A stretch of 14,146 nucleotides of DNA from CBDUUP01 sp965370435 (GCA_965370435.1 CBDUUP010000078.1:1-14146), one strand, 5' to 3'. Shown: positions 6,091-12,791, counted from the first letter of the stretch. Translations and numbers: made by a program. The notes: a model not told the origin generated them from the letters alone.

Positions 6091-8094
6091 ATGAAAACCA
6101 AACCCATCGCCCCGCTAACCCTGACCCTCTCCCTCCTCATGCTCTCCTCATTAGCCTGCGTCACCATCACCGGCGCCCTCGGTCTGGATCCTTCCCCCAC
6201 ACTGACCGAGACCGCCGCCCCAGAGACTCCTGACACTGCCACCCCGGTCCCAGACGATTCAACCGGCGATGGGCGTCCCGACCCCAGCGAAGAACCCCGC
6301 CGGGACAACCAGGATTACGAAGGGGACTACGATGAAGATGGCCGCCCCATCCTCAGCGGAGAGACCCTCCTCTTCGACACCGCCCGCTTCCGCATCCACT
6401 ACACCTCCTCCGGCGACGACGCCGTGCCCGACGGGGATGTGAACCAGAACCAGGTCCCCGATTACGTCGAGCAGATCGCCGAGGCGGTTGAATTCTCCTG
6501 GGAGTCCCAGATCATCCGAATGGGCTGGGCCGCGCCCCCTCCCGACCAGGGATTGGGCGGCGACGACCGCTACGACATCTATCTGGAAAACATCCTCTGG
6601 GATGGCACCGCCGGGTACACCGACGGCGGCTATGATGAACAGATCGTGGGCGACAACCCCAACACCCCCGAAATCGAGACCCAGGCCTCCCACTCCTTTA
6701 TTTCCCTCGACAACGACTACCAGGAAGTGGATACCTGGGGCGAACTTCCCTACACCAAAATGGACTACATGCGCTCCACCGCCACCCACGAATTCAACCA
6801 TGCCATCCAATTCGGCTACGACAGCCAGGAGCCTGCCGACTGGCTCTGGGAAGCCACCGCCACCTGGATCCAGGACGAGGTCTATGACCACATCAACGAT
6901 GGGGACGAATTCCTGGAGTCGGTTTTCAAATCGCCCGACACCTGCCAGATCGCCTACGGCGGCGAAGAGCGCCTGGAAGACGACGGGCATTGGTACGGCA
7001 TGTGGATCTTCCTGCGCTACATCTCCGAGCAGCACGGCCCCCAGACCGTGCGGGCCATGTGGGAACATGCCCGCCAGCTTGACGGCTACGCCATCCTGGA
7101 CGCCGCTCTGGGCGGCGCAGGCGTCACCCTGGAGGAAACCTTTCAAGGCTTCACCCTCGCCCTGCTGACCCGCGGCTTTGAAGAAGGGACCAATTACCCC
7201 ACCGTGCGCCTGGAAGGGGAGGCCCAATCCGGCCAAACCTTCACCCCCGACGACGGCGTAGGCCAGATGGCCGCCGACTTCGTCGAAATCATCGCCAACG
7301 GCCCCGTCACCGTCAGCCTCGATAGTCCCGATCTTATCGGCCTGCTGGTCGGGGTCCAGGGAGGCCAGATCATCGTCTTCAACATGCCGGGGAATCAAGC
7401 CGCGGCCGACGCCGACGCCTTCGACCGCCTCTACCTGATTGTCATCAACCTGGAGCGCACCGATTACGAATACAAGTGCCGCTTCAGCGATTACACCGCC
7501 AGCGTCCAACCCGGCGGAACGCCCCCATCCCCCGCCTACACCCTGGCCGCGCCCAATTTCTCCGCGCCCGGCGTGGAAGGGATATCGGGAGGCTACGGCG
7601 GCGGGTTGGAACCGCCCGCCGAACTGATGCCCGCATACCTGCCCGAAGGGTATTATTACGTCGAAGCCTACGAGATGGAACGGGAGGAATTCGGCGAATA
7701 CGCCGATTGGTTCGTGCCCGGCGATGGCCCCGCCCTGGTGGTTGATTTTTACGGCCCCGGCGACCCGGACTACATAGACATGACCATCAGCGATAGCCCC
7801 TTCCAAACCCTGGACGAATTCTTCACCTTTGTGGACTACGAGCCTCTCCCTGGCGAACTTCAAACCCTCGCCGGAGTTGAGGTCTTCATAGAAGACTACG
7901 GCGACTCAGAAGGCCCCTTCAGCTACGCCACCTTCATCTGGCAAGGCTACTTCGTCGTCGTCAGCGGCACCATCCCGGTGGATGAAATTTCCCTGGTAGT
8001 GGAGAGTATTTTTGACAGCCAAAGTTACGCGGTTGGGCTTCCTGCCGTTTTGATACCTGCTTATCTGCCCAAACTGAAGACGCCAATTCATTAA
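6091..8094 (+). CDS. secreted/lipoprotein putative zinc metalloprotease (MXAN_6640-like)
   Basis: A 667-residue exported protein. The signal peptide has a basic start and a hydrophobic core, ending LMLSSLAC with Cys23, possibly a non-canonical lipobox. A Thr/Pro-rich acidic linker with DxDxDG-like stretches follows (about 35-90). The catalytic region has HEFNH (233-237) and a downstream Glu in WLWEATATWIQDEVYD (E254), matching a gluzincin HExxH...E arrangement and resembling MXAN_6640-type putative proteases. The C-terminal part (about 540-650) has YLPEGYYYVEAYEME and a FIWQGYFVVVSG strand pattern, resembling DUF4367-type domains; this second assignment is tentative. AGGA lies seven bases before the ATG. 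It likely cleaves extracellular protein and binds calcium; neither is shown by sequence alone. Confidence 0.75.
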   Translation: MKTKPIAPLTLTLSLLMLSSLACVTITGALGLDPSPTLTETAAPETPDTATPVPDDSTGDGRPDPSEEPRRDNQDYEGDYDEDGRPILSGETLLFDTARFRIHYTSSGDDAVPDGDVNQNQVPDYVEQIAEAVEFSWESQIIRMGWAAPPPDQGLGGDDRYDIYLENILWDGTAGYTDGGYDEQIVGDNPNTPEIETQASHSFISLDNDYQEVDTWGELPYTKMDYMRSTATHEFNHAIQFGYDSQEPADWLWEATATWIQDEVYDHINDGDEFLESVFKSPDTCQIAYGGEERLEDDGHWYGMWIFLRYISEQHGPQTVRAMWEHARQLDGYAILDAALGGAGVTLEETFQGFTLALLTRGFEEGTNYPTVRLEGEAQSGQTFTPDDGVGQMAADFVEIIANGPVTVSLDSPDLIGLLVGVQGGQIIVFNMPGNQAAADADAFDRLYLIVINLERTDYEYKCRFSDYTASVQPGGTPPSPAYTLAAPNFSAPGVEGISGGYGGGLEPPAELMPAYLPEGYYYVEAYEMEREEFGEYADWFVPGDGPALVVDFYGPGDPDYIDMTISDSPFQTLDEFFTFVDYEPLPGELQTLAGVEVFIEDYGDSEGPFSYATFIWQGYFVVVSGTIPVDEISLVVESIFDSQSYAVGLPAVLIPAYLPKLKTPIH

Positions 8095-8117
8095 GATTCA
8101 ACATAAGAGGTAAAAAC

Positions 8118-8597
8118 ATGTATCGTCGCATTTACCCTGTACCAAAACCGCTCAGGCAAATTTTTGGCATAGTCATTTTGGTGGCGCTCATAGGGACAAT
8201 TTTTTCCTGGGGTCAGAACATTTACGCTGCCATACGCGACACGAGATTTGTTCCCTCTCCTCTAACTCAAAATGAATTACACGATCTCTGCTCAAATTTT
8301 GAAATGGCCGATACTGATCCAATATGTGCGCCGGAAGCACAAGTATATCTGGAAGATTTCTTGCTGGTCATAAAAAGCGCATTCCAGTCGGAATCCGGTT
8401 ATTGGGCAACCTACAATGACGTACAAGACAAATTGGGAGATTTCGAAGCCAAGTGTACCGAAAATCCAATGAATCCAGACGGCTCCGTGGATTACACCTG
8501 TCATTATTACTTCAATGTCCAGGGTGGTTACGATACTATGGTGATAACATTCAATGAAGAAGACGGCATGTTGAGCATTACATTATTGGAGAGGTAA
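8118..8597 (+). CDS. hypothetical single-pass membrane protein with extracytoplasmic domain
   Basis: 159 residues starting at an ATG with AAGAGG seven bases upstream. One hydrophobic helix (about residues 14-32) near the N terminus, with basic residues before it, suggests a signal anchor and an exported C-terminal domain. That domain has four cysteines (58, 70, 113 and 128), possibly two disulfides, and no recognisable motif. The gene follows the metalloprotease by 23 bases and may share its transcript. Codon use is more AT-rich than the metalloprotease. Confidence 0.6.
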   Translation: MYRRIYPVPKPLRQIFGIVILVALIGTIFSWGQNIYAAIRDTRFVPSPLTQNELHDLCSNFEMADTDPICAPEAQVYLEDFLLVIKSAFQSESGYWATYNDVQDKLGDFEAKCTENPMNPDGSVDYTCHYYFNVQGGYDTMVITFNEEDGMLSITLLER

Positions 8598-8601
8598 TTT
8601 T

Positions 8602-8709
8602 ATGAACGACATTTGCCCTATGACTTTATCACTTTCTCATCTCAAAACCGTTGAATGGATTCTCTTTTCACTCGCACCAACCTCTTCTATGATGTACAAT
8701 AGGGATTGA
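8602..8709 (+). CDS. possible small protein, 35 aa
   Basis: A short ORF begins at ATG 8602, five bases after the preceding stop. GGAGAGG at 8588-8594, spanning the end of that gene, is well placed (seven bases) to start it. The predicted peptide includes KTVEWILFSLAP, weakly hydrophobic, and has no known match in my memory. The good ribosome-binding site is the only positive sign, and that sequence also encodes the end of the upstream gene, so this could be chance. It occupies most of the 122-base gap before the nucleotidyltransferase gene. Confidence 0.25.
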   Translation: MNDICPMTLSLSHLKTVEWILFSLAPTSSMMYNRD

Positions 8710-8719
8710 GGAACTTGAC

Positions 8720-9073
8720 ATGGTCATATCGGCGCAAACACCGACCGGCTTCGCTCCGGTAACCGAAAAACGGCTCAAAACTATCGCCCATAGAATCGCC
8801 CAGGAGACCGGCGCAATCAAAATCATCCTGTTCGGTTCCTATGCGCTTGGAGAAGCCACGCCCGACAGTGACGTGGATTTTCTAGTCGTGATGGAGACCA
8901 ATTTACCCCCGGCGGAGAGGCGCATCAGCATCTCTCGACTGCTCCGCCCGCGGCCCTTCCCGGTGGACATCCTCGTCTACACCCCCTCCGAAATTCAACA
9001 GCGGATCGCCGAAGGAGACCCCTTCATAAAGCAGCTATTAGAGGAAGGCGTGACCCTTTATGCCCGCCAGTAA
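8720..9073 (+). CDS. minimal nucleotidyltransferase (MNT) domain protein, antitoxin-type
   Basis: 117 residues forming a single nucleotidyltransferase domain. Motif LFGSYALGEATPDSDVDFLV (residues 37-56) gives G39-S40 and metal ligands D51 and D53, and PVDILV supplies the third acidic residue D83. All catalytic residues are intact. Proteins of this type are usually the antitoxin of HEPN/MNT modules, where they can AMPylate a tyrosine of the HEPN ribonuclease. The start has GAGGA seven bases upstream. A 14-base overlap leads into the HEPN-like remnant at 9060, the normal order for such operons. Because the partner is broken, this copy may be orphaned. Confidence 0.85.
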   Translation: MVISAQTPTGFAPVTEKRLKTIAHRIAQETGAIKIILFGSYALGEATPDSDVDFLVVMETNLPPAERRISISRLLRPRPFPVDILVYTPSEIQQRIAEGDPFIKQLLEEGVTLYARQ

Positions 9074-9215
9074 ATATATTCAGGACTGGATAGAAAGAGC
9101 CGAAAAAGATTATCCCGAAAATATCCCACATTTATCCCACAATATCCCACCCTTATCCCACATTACCCCCAACTTATCCACAGAAAAACGGCAGTTATCC
9201 ACAAATGAGCGCTAA
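9060..9215 (+). pseudogene. truncated HEPN-domain partner of the MNT gene
   Basis: The ATG at 9060 overlaps the end of the MNT gene and opens MPASKYIQDWIERAEKDY, matching the typical N terminus of small HEPN proteins (a Y..DW...AE.D pattern). After residue 18 the homology stops and the frame reads through a short tandem repeat (residues about 19-51, with IPHLSHNIPPLSHITPNLS) to TAA at 9213. The expected RX4-6H active-site motif and the remaining roughly 90 residues are absent. The gene is therefore probably inactive. The truncation point coincides with the first TTATCCC unit at 9110. Confidence 0.7.
9110..9203. repeat. phased TTATCC(C)ACA array with two perfect DnaA-box sequences
   Basis: TATCC-like cores start at 9111, 9122, 9133, 9143, 9154, 9164 (degenerate TACCC), 9175 and 9196. 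Spacings are 11, 11, 10, 11, 10, 11 and 21 bases, close to whole turns of B-DNA. The last two units, 9174-9182 and 9195-9203, are exact TTATCCACA, the DnaA-box consensus; the earlier ones mostly have an extra C. The final box ends one base before the dehydrogenase ATG. No dnaA, dnaN or AT-rich unwinding element lies nearby, so origin function is not claimed. Confidence 0.75.
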
Positions 9216-10227
9216 ACCCATCCCCATCCTCATAACCATCCCCCTCTCCGAGGCCTTGGTCCAGCAGATCCAGGAGGTCTCCCCGCGCCTGGAAATCGCC
9301 CTCCACCCCGCCGGGACCGAAGAAGAGATCCCCGCCGAAGCCTGGGAGCAAGCTGAAGTCCTCTTCACTTTCCGTAAGCTCCCCGAACTCGAACAAGCCC
9401 CCCAACTGCGCTGGATCCAATTCCTCACCGCCGGGATTGACAAAATCCTCGACGCCCCCATCATGAAAAAGCCTGAACTGCAAGCCACCACGCTGAGCGG
9501 CGCGGCCGCCTCTCAGATGGCGGAGTACATCCTCACCATGTTTTTAGCCCTGAGCCGCCACCTTCCGGCCCATTTCTCCAACCAGGTGACCACCCAATGG
9601 CCCGACAACAAATGGGAGCGCTTCAGCCCCCAGGAACTTCGGGACAGCACGGTGGGCATCATCGGCTACGGCAGCATTGGCCGGGAGTTGACCCGCCTCT
9701 TGCAGCCTTTCGGCGTCACTGTGCTGGCGACCAAGCGGGACCTCATGCAGCCCGCCGACCAGGGCTACATCCCTGAAGGGCTGGGCGACCCCAGCGGCGA
9801 CCTGGCCCGCCGCCTCTACCCGCCCCAGGCCATCCGCTCTATGCTCAAGGAATGCGACTTCGTCGTCGTCACCGTCCCCCTCACCCCGGACACCCTCGGC
9901 CTCATCAACGCCGAGGTTCTGGCAGCCATGAAGCCCACCGCCTACCTGGTAGACGTTTCCCGCGGCGGAGTCATCGACCACGGAGCTTTGATATCCGCCT
10001 TGCAAGAGGGCCAGATCGCCGGGGCCGGGCTGGACGTCTTCCCCGAGGAGCCGCTGCCGGAGGACAACCCCTTGTGGCAGCTTCCCAACGTGATCATGAC
10101 CCCCCACATCGCCGGATTCACCACCCACTATTACGCCCGCGCGGTGGATTTGTTCTGCGAAAACCTGCGCCGCTACATTGAAGGCCAGCCGCTCTTCAAT
10201 CTGTTCGATCCGGTTCGCGGGTACTAA
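9205..10227 (+). CDS. D-2-hydroxyacid dehydrogenase family protein (NAD(P)-dependent)
   Basis: 340 residues with the two-domain fold of D-isomer-specific 2-hydroxyacid dehydrogenases. The nucleotide-binding motif is IIGYGSIGREL (GxGxxG at 154-159). The catalytic residues are recognisable: R253 in VSRGGVIDHGAL, E282 in VFPEEPLPEDNPLW, and H301 in VIMTPHIAGF. The family reduces 2-keto acids to D-2-hydroxy acids or the reverse, acting on glyoxylate, hydroxypyruvate, lactate or phosphoglycerate; the substrate cannot be told from sequence. No Shine-Dalgarno sequence precedes the ATG, where the DnaA-box-like array ends. The HAD hydrolase follows after only two bases, so the two are almost certainly one operon. 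Confidence 0.88.
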   Translation: MSAKPIPILITIPLSEALVQQIQEVSPRLEIALHPAGTEEEIPAEAWEQAEVLFTFRKLPELEQAPQLRWIQFLTAGIDKILDAPIMKKPELQATTLSGAAASQMAEYILTMFLALSRHLPAHFSNQVTTQWPDNKWERFSPQELRDSTVGIIGYGSIGRELTRLLQPFGVTVLATKRDLMQPADQGYIPEGLGDPSGDLARRLYPPQAIRSMLKECDFVVVTVPLTPDTLGLINAEVLAAMKPTAYLVDVSRGGVIDHGALISALQEGQIAGAGLDVFPEEPLPEDNPLWQLPNVIMTPHIAGFTTHYYARAVDLFCENLRRYIEGQPLFNLFDPVRGY

Positions 10228-10229
10228 CC

Positions 10230-10970
10230 ATGCCCCGATTCGAGGCCATCCTCTTTGATCTGGGCAACACCCTGGTCTATTTCGATGGCGAGTGGCCCCA
10301 GGTATTCGCCCAGGCGGATGCCGAACTCCTCCGCCTCCTGCAAGATGCGGGACTTGAACTCGACAGCGACTCCTTCCTGACCGAATTCCGCGCCCGCCTC
10401 AACGCCTATTTCATTCAGCGGGATGCCGAATTCATCGAGCATACCACCGCCTACGTCCTGCGCGCCTTACTGGAGGAGCTGGGCCACCCCGCCGTGTCGG
10501 AGGCGGTTCTGCGCCCCTCCCTGGCCGCCATGTACGCCGTCTCCCAGGCCCACTGGCTCCCCGAAGAAGATGCCCTCCCCACCCTGAAAACCCTGCGCGC
10601 TCAGGGGTATAAACTTGGATTGATCTCCAACGCCGGCGACGACGCCGACGTGCAAACCCAGGTGGACCACGCCGGATTTCGCCCCCATCTCGATTACGTC
10701 ATCACCTCCGCCGCCGCCGGGATCCGCAAGCCCAACCCCCGCCTCTTCCAGATGGCCCTCGACCAATGGGCTATCCCCGCAAAGAAAGCCGTGATGGTAG
10801 GCGACACCCTGGGCGCCGACATCCTGGGCGCACACAACGCCGGACTGTTCAGCGTATGGATCACCCGCCGCGCCGGCACCTCCGCCAACCGCGCTCACGC
10901 CGACACCATCCTCCCCAACGCAACCATCCAAACCCTGAGCCAACTCCCTGATCTGCTTCTTGAATTATAA
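10230..10970 (+). CDS. HAD-superfamily hydrolase (subfamily IA-like)
   Basis: 246 residues with all four HAD motifs: I, ILFDLGNTLV with nucleophile D10; II, LGLISNAGD with Ser; III, GIRKPNPRLF with Lys; IV, VMVGDTLGADILGA with Asp. A helical cap of about 100 residues lies between motifs I and II, as in subfamily IA. The second position of motif I is Gly (DLG) rather than the usual Asp acid/base of DxD phosphatases, so phosphatase activity is uncertain. It begins two bases after the dehydrogenase stop. The pair might act in 2-hydroxyacid metabolism, such as phosphoglycolate handling, but that is a guess. Confidence 0.87.
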   Translation: MPRFEAILFDLGNTLVYFDGEWPQVFAQADAELLRLLQDAGLELDSDSFLTEFRARLNAYFIQRDAEFIEHTTAYVLRALLEELGHPAVSEAVLRPSLAAMYAVSQAHWLPEEDALPTLKTLRAQGYKLGLISNAGDDADVQTQVDHAGFRPHLDYVITSAAAGIRKPNPRLFQMALDQWAIPAKKAVMVGDTLGADILGAHNAGLFSVWITRRAGTSANRAHADTILPNATIQTLSQLPDLLLEL

Positions 10971-10994
10971 AAGTAGCGGGGAGCGATAAACGAA

Positions 10995-11019
10995 ATGAGC
11001 GTCCACAAGGGACGCTCAT
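10995..11019. terminator. hairpin between convergent genes
   Basis: ATGAGCGTCC (10995-11004) and GGACGCTCAT (11010-11019) form a perfect 10-bp stem with loop ACAAG. It lies between the convergent HAD gene (+) and permease gene (-), the expected place for a bidirectional terminator. T-runs after the stem are weak on both strands (CCATTTAC; TTCGTTTATC). Confidence 0.65.
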
Positions 11020-11039
11020 CCATTTACATATCAATCCAT

Positions 11040-12206
11040 CTACAAGAGACTCGCCACCAGACTATAAGCATACCCCAACACCACCGCGCCCACCAGCGAA
11101 AATGACACGTACAGGAAGAAAACCTTGCGCCTGGCAATCCCCCACACCGCCGCCATCGCCGGTAACGTCGTCGTCGGCCCCGAGATCAGGAAAGCCAACC
11201 CCGCCGCCGGGTTCATCCCCTGGGCCAGCAGGCCGCTGACCATAGGCAGCGCGGCCAGATTGCTGGTGTAGACCGGCACACCCAGGAAAGCGGCCGTCAC
11301 GATCGCCCAGGGATTCTCCTTCCCCAGCAATCCCACGATCCATTCCGAGGGGACGTACAGATGGATCAACGCCTCCAGGAAAAACGCCAGGGTCATGAAT
11401 TTCACCACCATGAGGGTGGCGTCCCAGGTCTCCACGCCCAAACGCTTCCAAAAAGAGGGCGGCTGGACGGCCTCCTCGCTGCATGACCCAGCCTCCTCGC
11501 TGCACGACCCGGCCTCATCACTGCATGATCCAGCCTCGTCGCCGCATGACCCGGCCTCGTCCGTCAATGCGCCCGATGTCGCAGCCTCTGCCATCAGTAC
11601 TGGCTGGATATCATCGGCCAAGTCCATCGAACCTGCCGCCGCCAACGCGGGAACCCGGTTCGCAGCCGCAACGGGAAAGAAAGTTAATATTCCGGCTTTG
11701 AGCCTCTGCCAGCCCTGGCCCAATAACGCTCCCATGCTCCGGGGTGCGGCTGCTTCCTGGGTGCGCAGCAGTTTCTCGCCCAGCCATCCCTTTTTGACCA
11801 CGTAATGGGTGATGAACCCTGCGCTCAAACTCAAGATCAATGTCGCCGCCATCCGCCAGATCGCCAACTCCCACCCGATAGTGGCGACGCTCAAGAAGAA
11901 ATCTTCCGGGTCCATCGAAGGGGAAGCGATCCAGAAAGCCATCACCGGAGCCAGCGGAACCCCGCTGATGAGCAACGCGGTGATGACCGGGACCACGCTG
12001 CACGAGCAAAAGGGGCTGAATGCCCCCACCAAAGTCGCCAGGAGGATAGAGGTCACCGGGCGGTTTTGAAAGATCCGGTTAATATACTTGGCCGCCCCCG
12101 ACATTTTCACCGCCACCGCCAAGGGAATGGTGACAAGCAGATAAGGCCAGATGTGCAGAAAAGAATTGCCGATGAAGTTGAGGATGATCGAGATTTGCTC
12201 TAACAT
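11040..12206 (-). CDS. ArsP/YraQ-type permease with Cys-heptad loop
   Basis: 388 residues, roughly eight to ten membrane segments in two halves, matching the permease family that includes ArsP (trivalent organoarsenical efflux) and YraQ. The family hallmark AFSPFCSCSVVPVITALL (residues 62-79, with C67 and C69) is present, as are ASPSMDPEDFF and, in the second half, GVPVYTSNLAALPMVSGLL and ISGPTTTLPAM. Between the halves (about 215-245) is an acidic loop of four tandem DEAGSC(S/G) or EEAGSCS heptads with cysteines 221, 228, 235 and 242, unusual for the family. AAAGGAG lies nine bases before the ATG. The gene follows arsR by 53 bases with its own operator-like palindrome, so arsenic-controlled efflux is the favoured role. 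Another metal or organic substrate is possible. Confidence 0.82.
   Translation of the reverse strand: MLEQISIILNFIGNSFLHIWPYLLVTIPLAVAVKMSGAAKYINRIFQNRPVTSILLATLVGAFSPFCSCSVVPVITALLISGVPLAPVMAFWIASPSMDPEDFFLSVATIGWELAIWRMAATLILSLSAGFITHYVVKKGWLGEKLLRTQEAAAPRSMGALLGQGWQRLKAGILTFFPVAAANRVPALAAAGSMDLADDIQPVLMAEAATSGALTDEAGSCGDEAGSCSDEAGSCSEEAGSCSEEAVQPPSFWKRLGVETWDATLMVVKFMTLAFFLEALIHLYVPSEWIVGLLGKENPWAIVTAAFLGVPVYTSNLAALPMVSGLLAQGMNPAAGLAFLISGPTTTLPAMAAVWGIARRKVFFLYVSFSLVGAVVLGYAYSLVASLL
11470..11553 (-). repeat. 21-bp tandem repeat inside the permease gene
   Basis: Four consecutive 21-base units at 11470-11490, 11491-11511, 11512-11532 and 11533-11553, plus a partial fifth, encode the Cys-heptads. 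Units differ mainly at third codon positions (CAT/CAC, TCG/TCA, CCA/CCG), so the peptide is more conserved than the DNA, which hints at selection on the protein. Confidence 0.85.
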
Positions 12207-12223
12207 GGTGACAAGCTCCTTTT

Positions 12224-12239
12224 ATCGTATTTATACGAT
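12224..12239. promoter_or_regulatory. putative ArsR operator upstream of the permease gene
   Basis: ATCGTA-TTTA-TACGAT is a perfect 6-bp inverted repeat with a 4-base spacer, 18 bases before the permease ATG. The same half-sites recur upstream of arsR. On the minus strand a TATAAA overlaps the palindrome and could be a -10 element, though no good -35 is seen. Confidence 0.65.
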
Positions 12240-12259
12240 GGTTATAAGTAAAAAAATTC

Positions 12260-12592
12260 CTAGAATATCTCTCCCACCTGAGCATTGAACCAGGCGATAT
12301 TGTCTTCGTTCAAGCAGTAGCTGGTGGCCGCCCCTTCGCTTGTGCCCGTGATCCACCCCGCCTCCCTCAGCGCCTTGAGGTGCTGAGAGACCGTAGCCTG
12401 GGCGATAGGCAGGTGCTTGACAATGTCCCCGGTGATGCAGCCCGGGTGGGTGACCAGATATTTCATCACCTCAAAGCGGTTGGGGTTCCCCAAAGCCTTG
12501 AACATGGCGATCAAGCGTTCCTGCTCCGCGCCAGAAATATCCAGCGTGCAGCAAGCGGCAGGTAGGGTCAATTGAGTTTGGGTCATAGTCAT
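12260..12592 (-). CDS. arsR: ArsR/SmtB-family transcriptional repressor (As(III)-sensing type)
   Basis: 110 residues with a winged helix-turn-helix (MFKALGNPNRFEVMKYL then IAQATVSQHLKALREAGWI). Cysteines C14-C15 in PAACCTLDIS and C52 in HPGCITGD correspond in position and context to C15, C16 and C55 of Corynebacterium glutamicum ArsR (CCTL, FKALG and GGCG there), which bind arsenite between subunits. C93 is extra. The protein is therefore likely to release DNA on binding As(III) or antimonite. Two starts are possible: ATG 12592, or ATG 12586, which is better spaced (seven bases) from AAGGA. Palindromic operators lie before this gene and before the permease, suggesting autoregulation and control of the efflux gene. 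Confidence 0.9.
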   Translation of the reverse strand: MTMTQTQLTLPAACCTLDISGAEQERLIAMFKALGNPNRFEVMKYLVTHPGCITGDIVKHLPIAQATVSQHLKALREAGWITGTSEGAATSYCLNEDNIAWFNAQVGEIF

Positions 12593-12600
12593 TATCCTTA

Positions 12601-12618
12601 TATCGTATATTTACGATA
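12601..12618. promoter_or_regulatory. putative ArsR operator upstream of arsR
   Basis: TATCGTA-TATT-TACGATA is a perfect 7-bp inverted repeat with a 4-base spacer. It starts six bases downstream of the arsR -10 hexamer, covering the expected transcription start, an ideal position for a repressor. Its core half-sites equal those of the site at 12224-12239. Confidence 0.75.
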
Positions 12619-12623
12619 ATCAA

Positions 12624-12652
12624 ATTATACAGTATTTCACTCCCCATGTCAA
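12624..12652 (-). promoter_or_regulatory. consensus sigma-70 type promoter of arsR
   Basis: On the minus strand TTGACA (12647-12652) and TATAAT (12624-12629) are separated by exactly 17 bases, matching the consensus at all 12 positions. The palindromic operator follows immediately. The -35 hexamer lies inside the 68-bp direct repeat copy at 12640-12707. Confidence 0.8.
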
Positions 12653-12707
12653 TACCCAATCCAAAACGTTCTCACCTTTCTCAAATCCATAAAATTGTCA
12701 TTCCGAG
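12640..12707. repeat. 68-bp direct repeat, copy 1
   Basis: Identical to 12846-12913 except for one base (C/T within CTCA[C/T]CTTTC). It ends in ATTGTCATTCCGAG and supplies the -35 hexamer of the arsR promoter. The copies are 206 bases apart. Confidence 0.9.
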
Positions 12708-12791
12708 GAGGGCAGTTTCATCGCCCGACGAGTAATCCTTGTGAACACCGCCTACTCATGACATAAAAAGAATACAAATACCATCTCTCCG

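Noticed and set aside
6259..7863. 534-residue open frame on the minus strand opposite the metalloprotease
   Set aside because: The plus-strand frame has signal peptide, HExxH and domain structure; the antisense frame is a Gly/Val-rich by-product of C-rich codons with no ribosome-binding site or motif.
9110..9203. Chromosomal replication origin
   Set aside because: Two perfect DnaA boxes only; no AT-rich unwinding region and no dnaA, dnaN, gidA or rpmH nearby. Kept as a repeat with possible DnaA binding instead.
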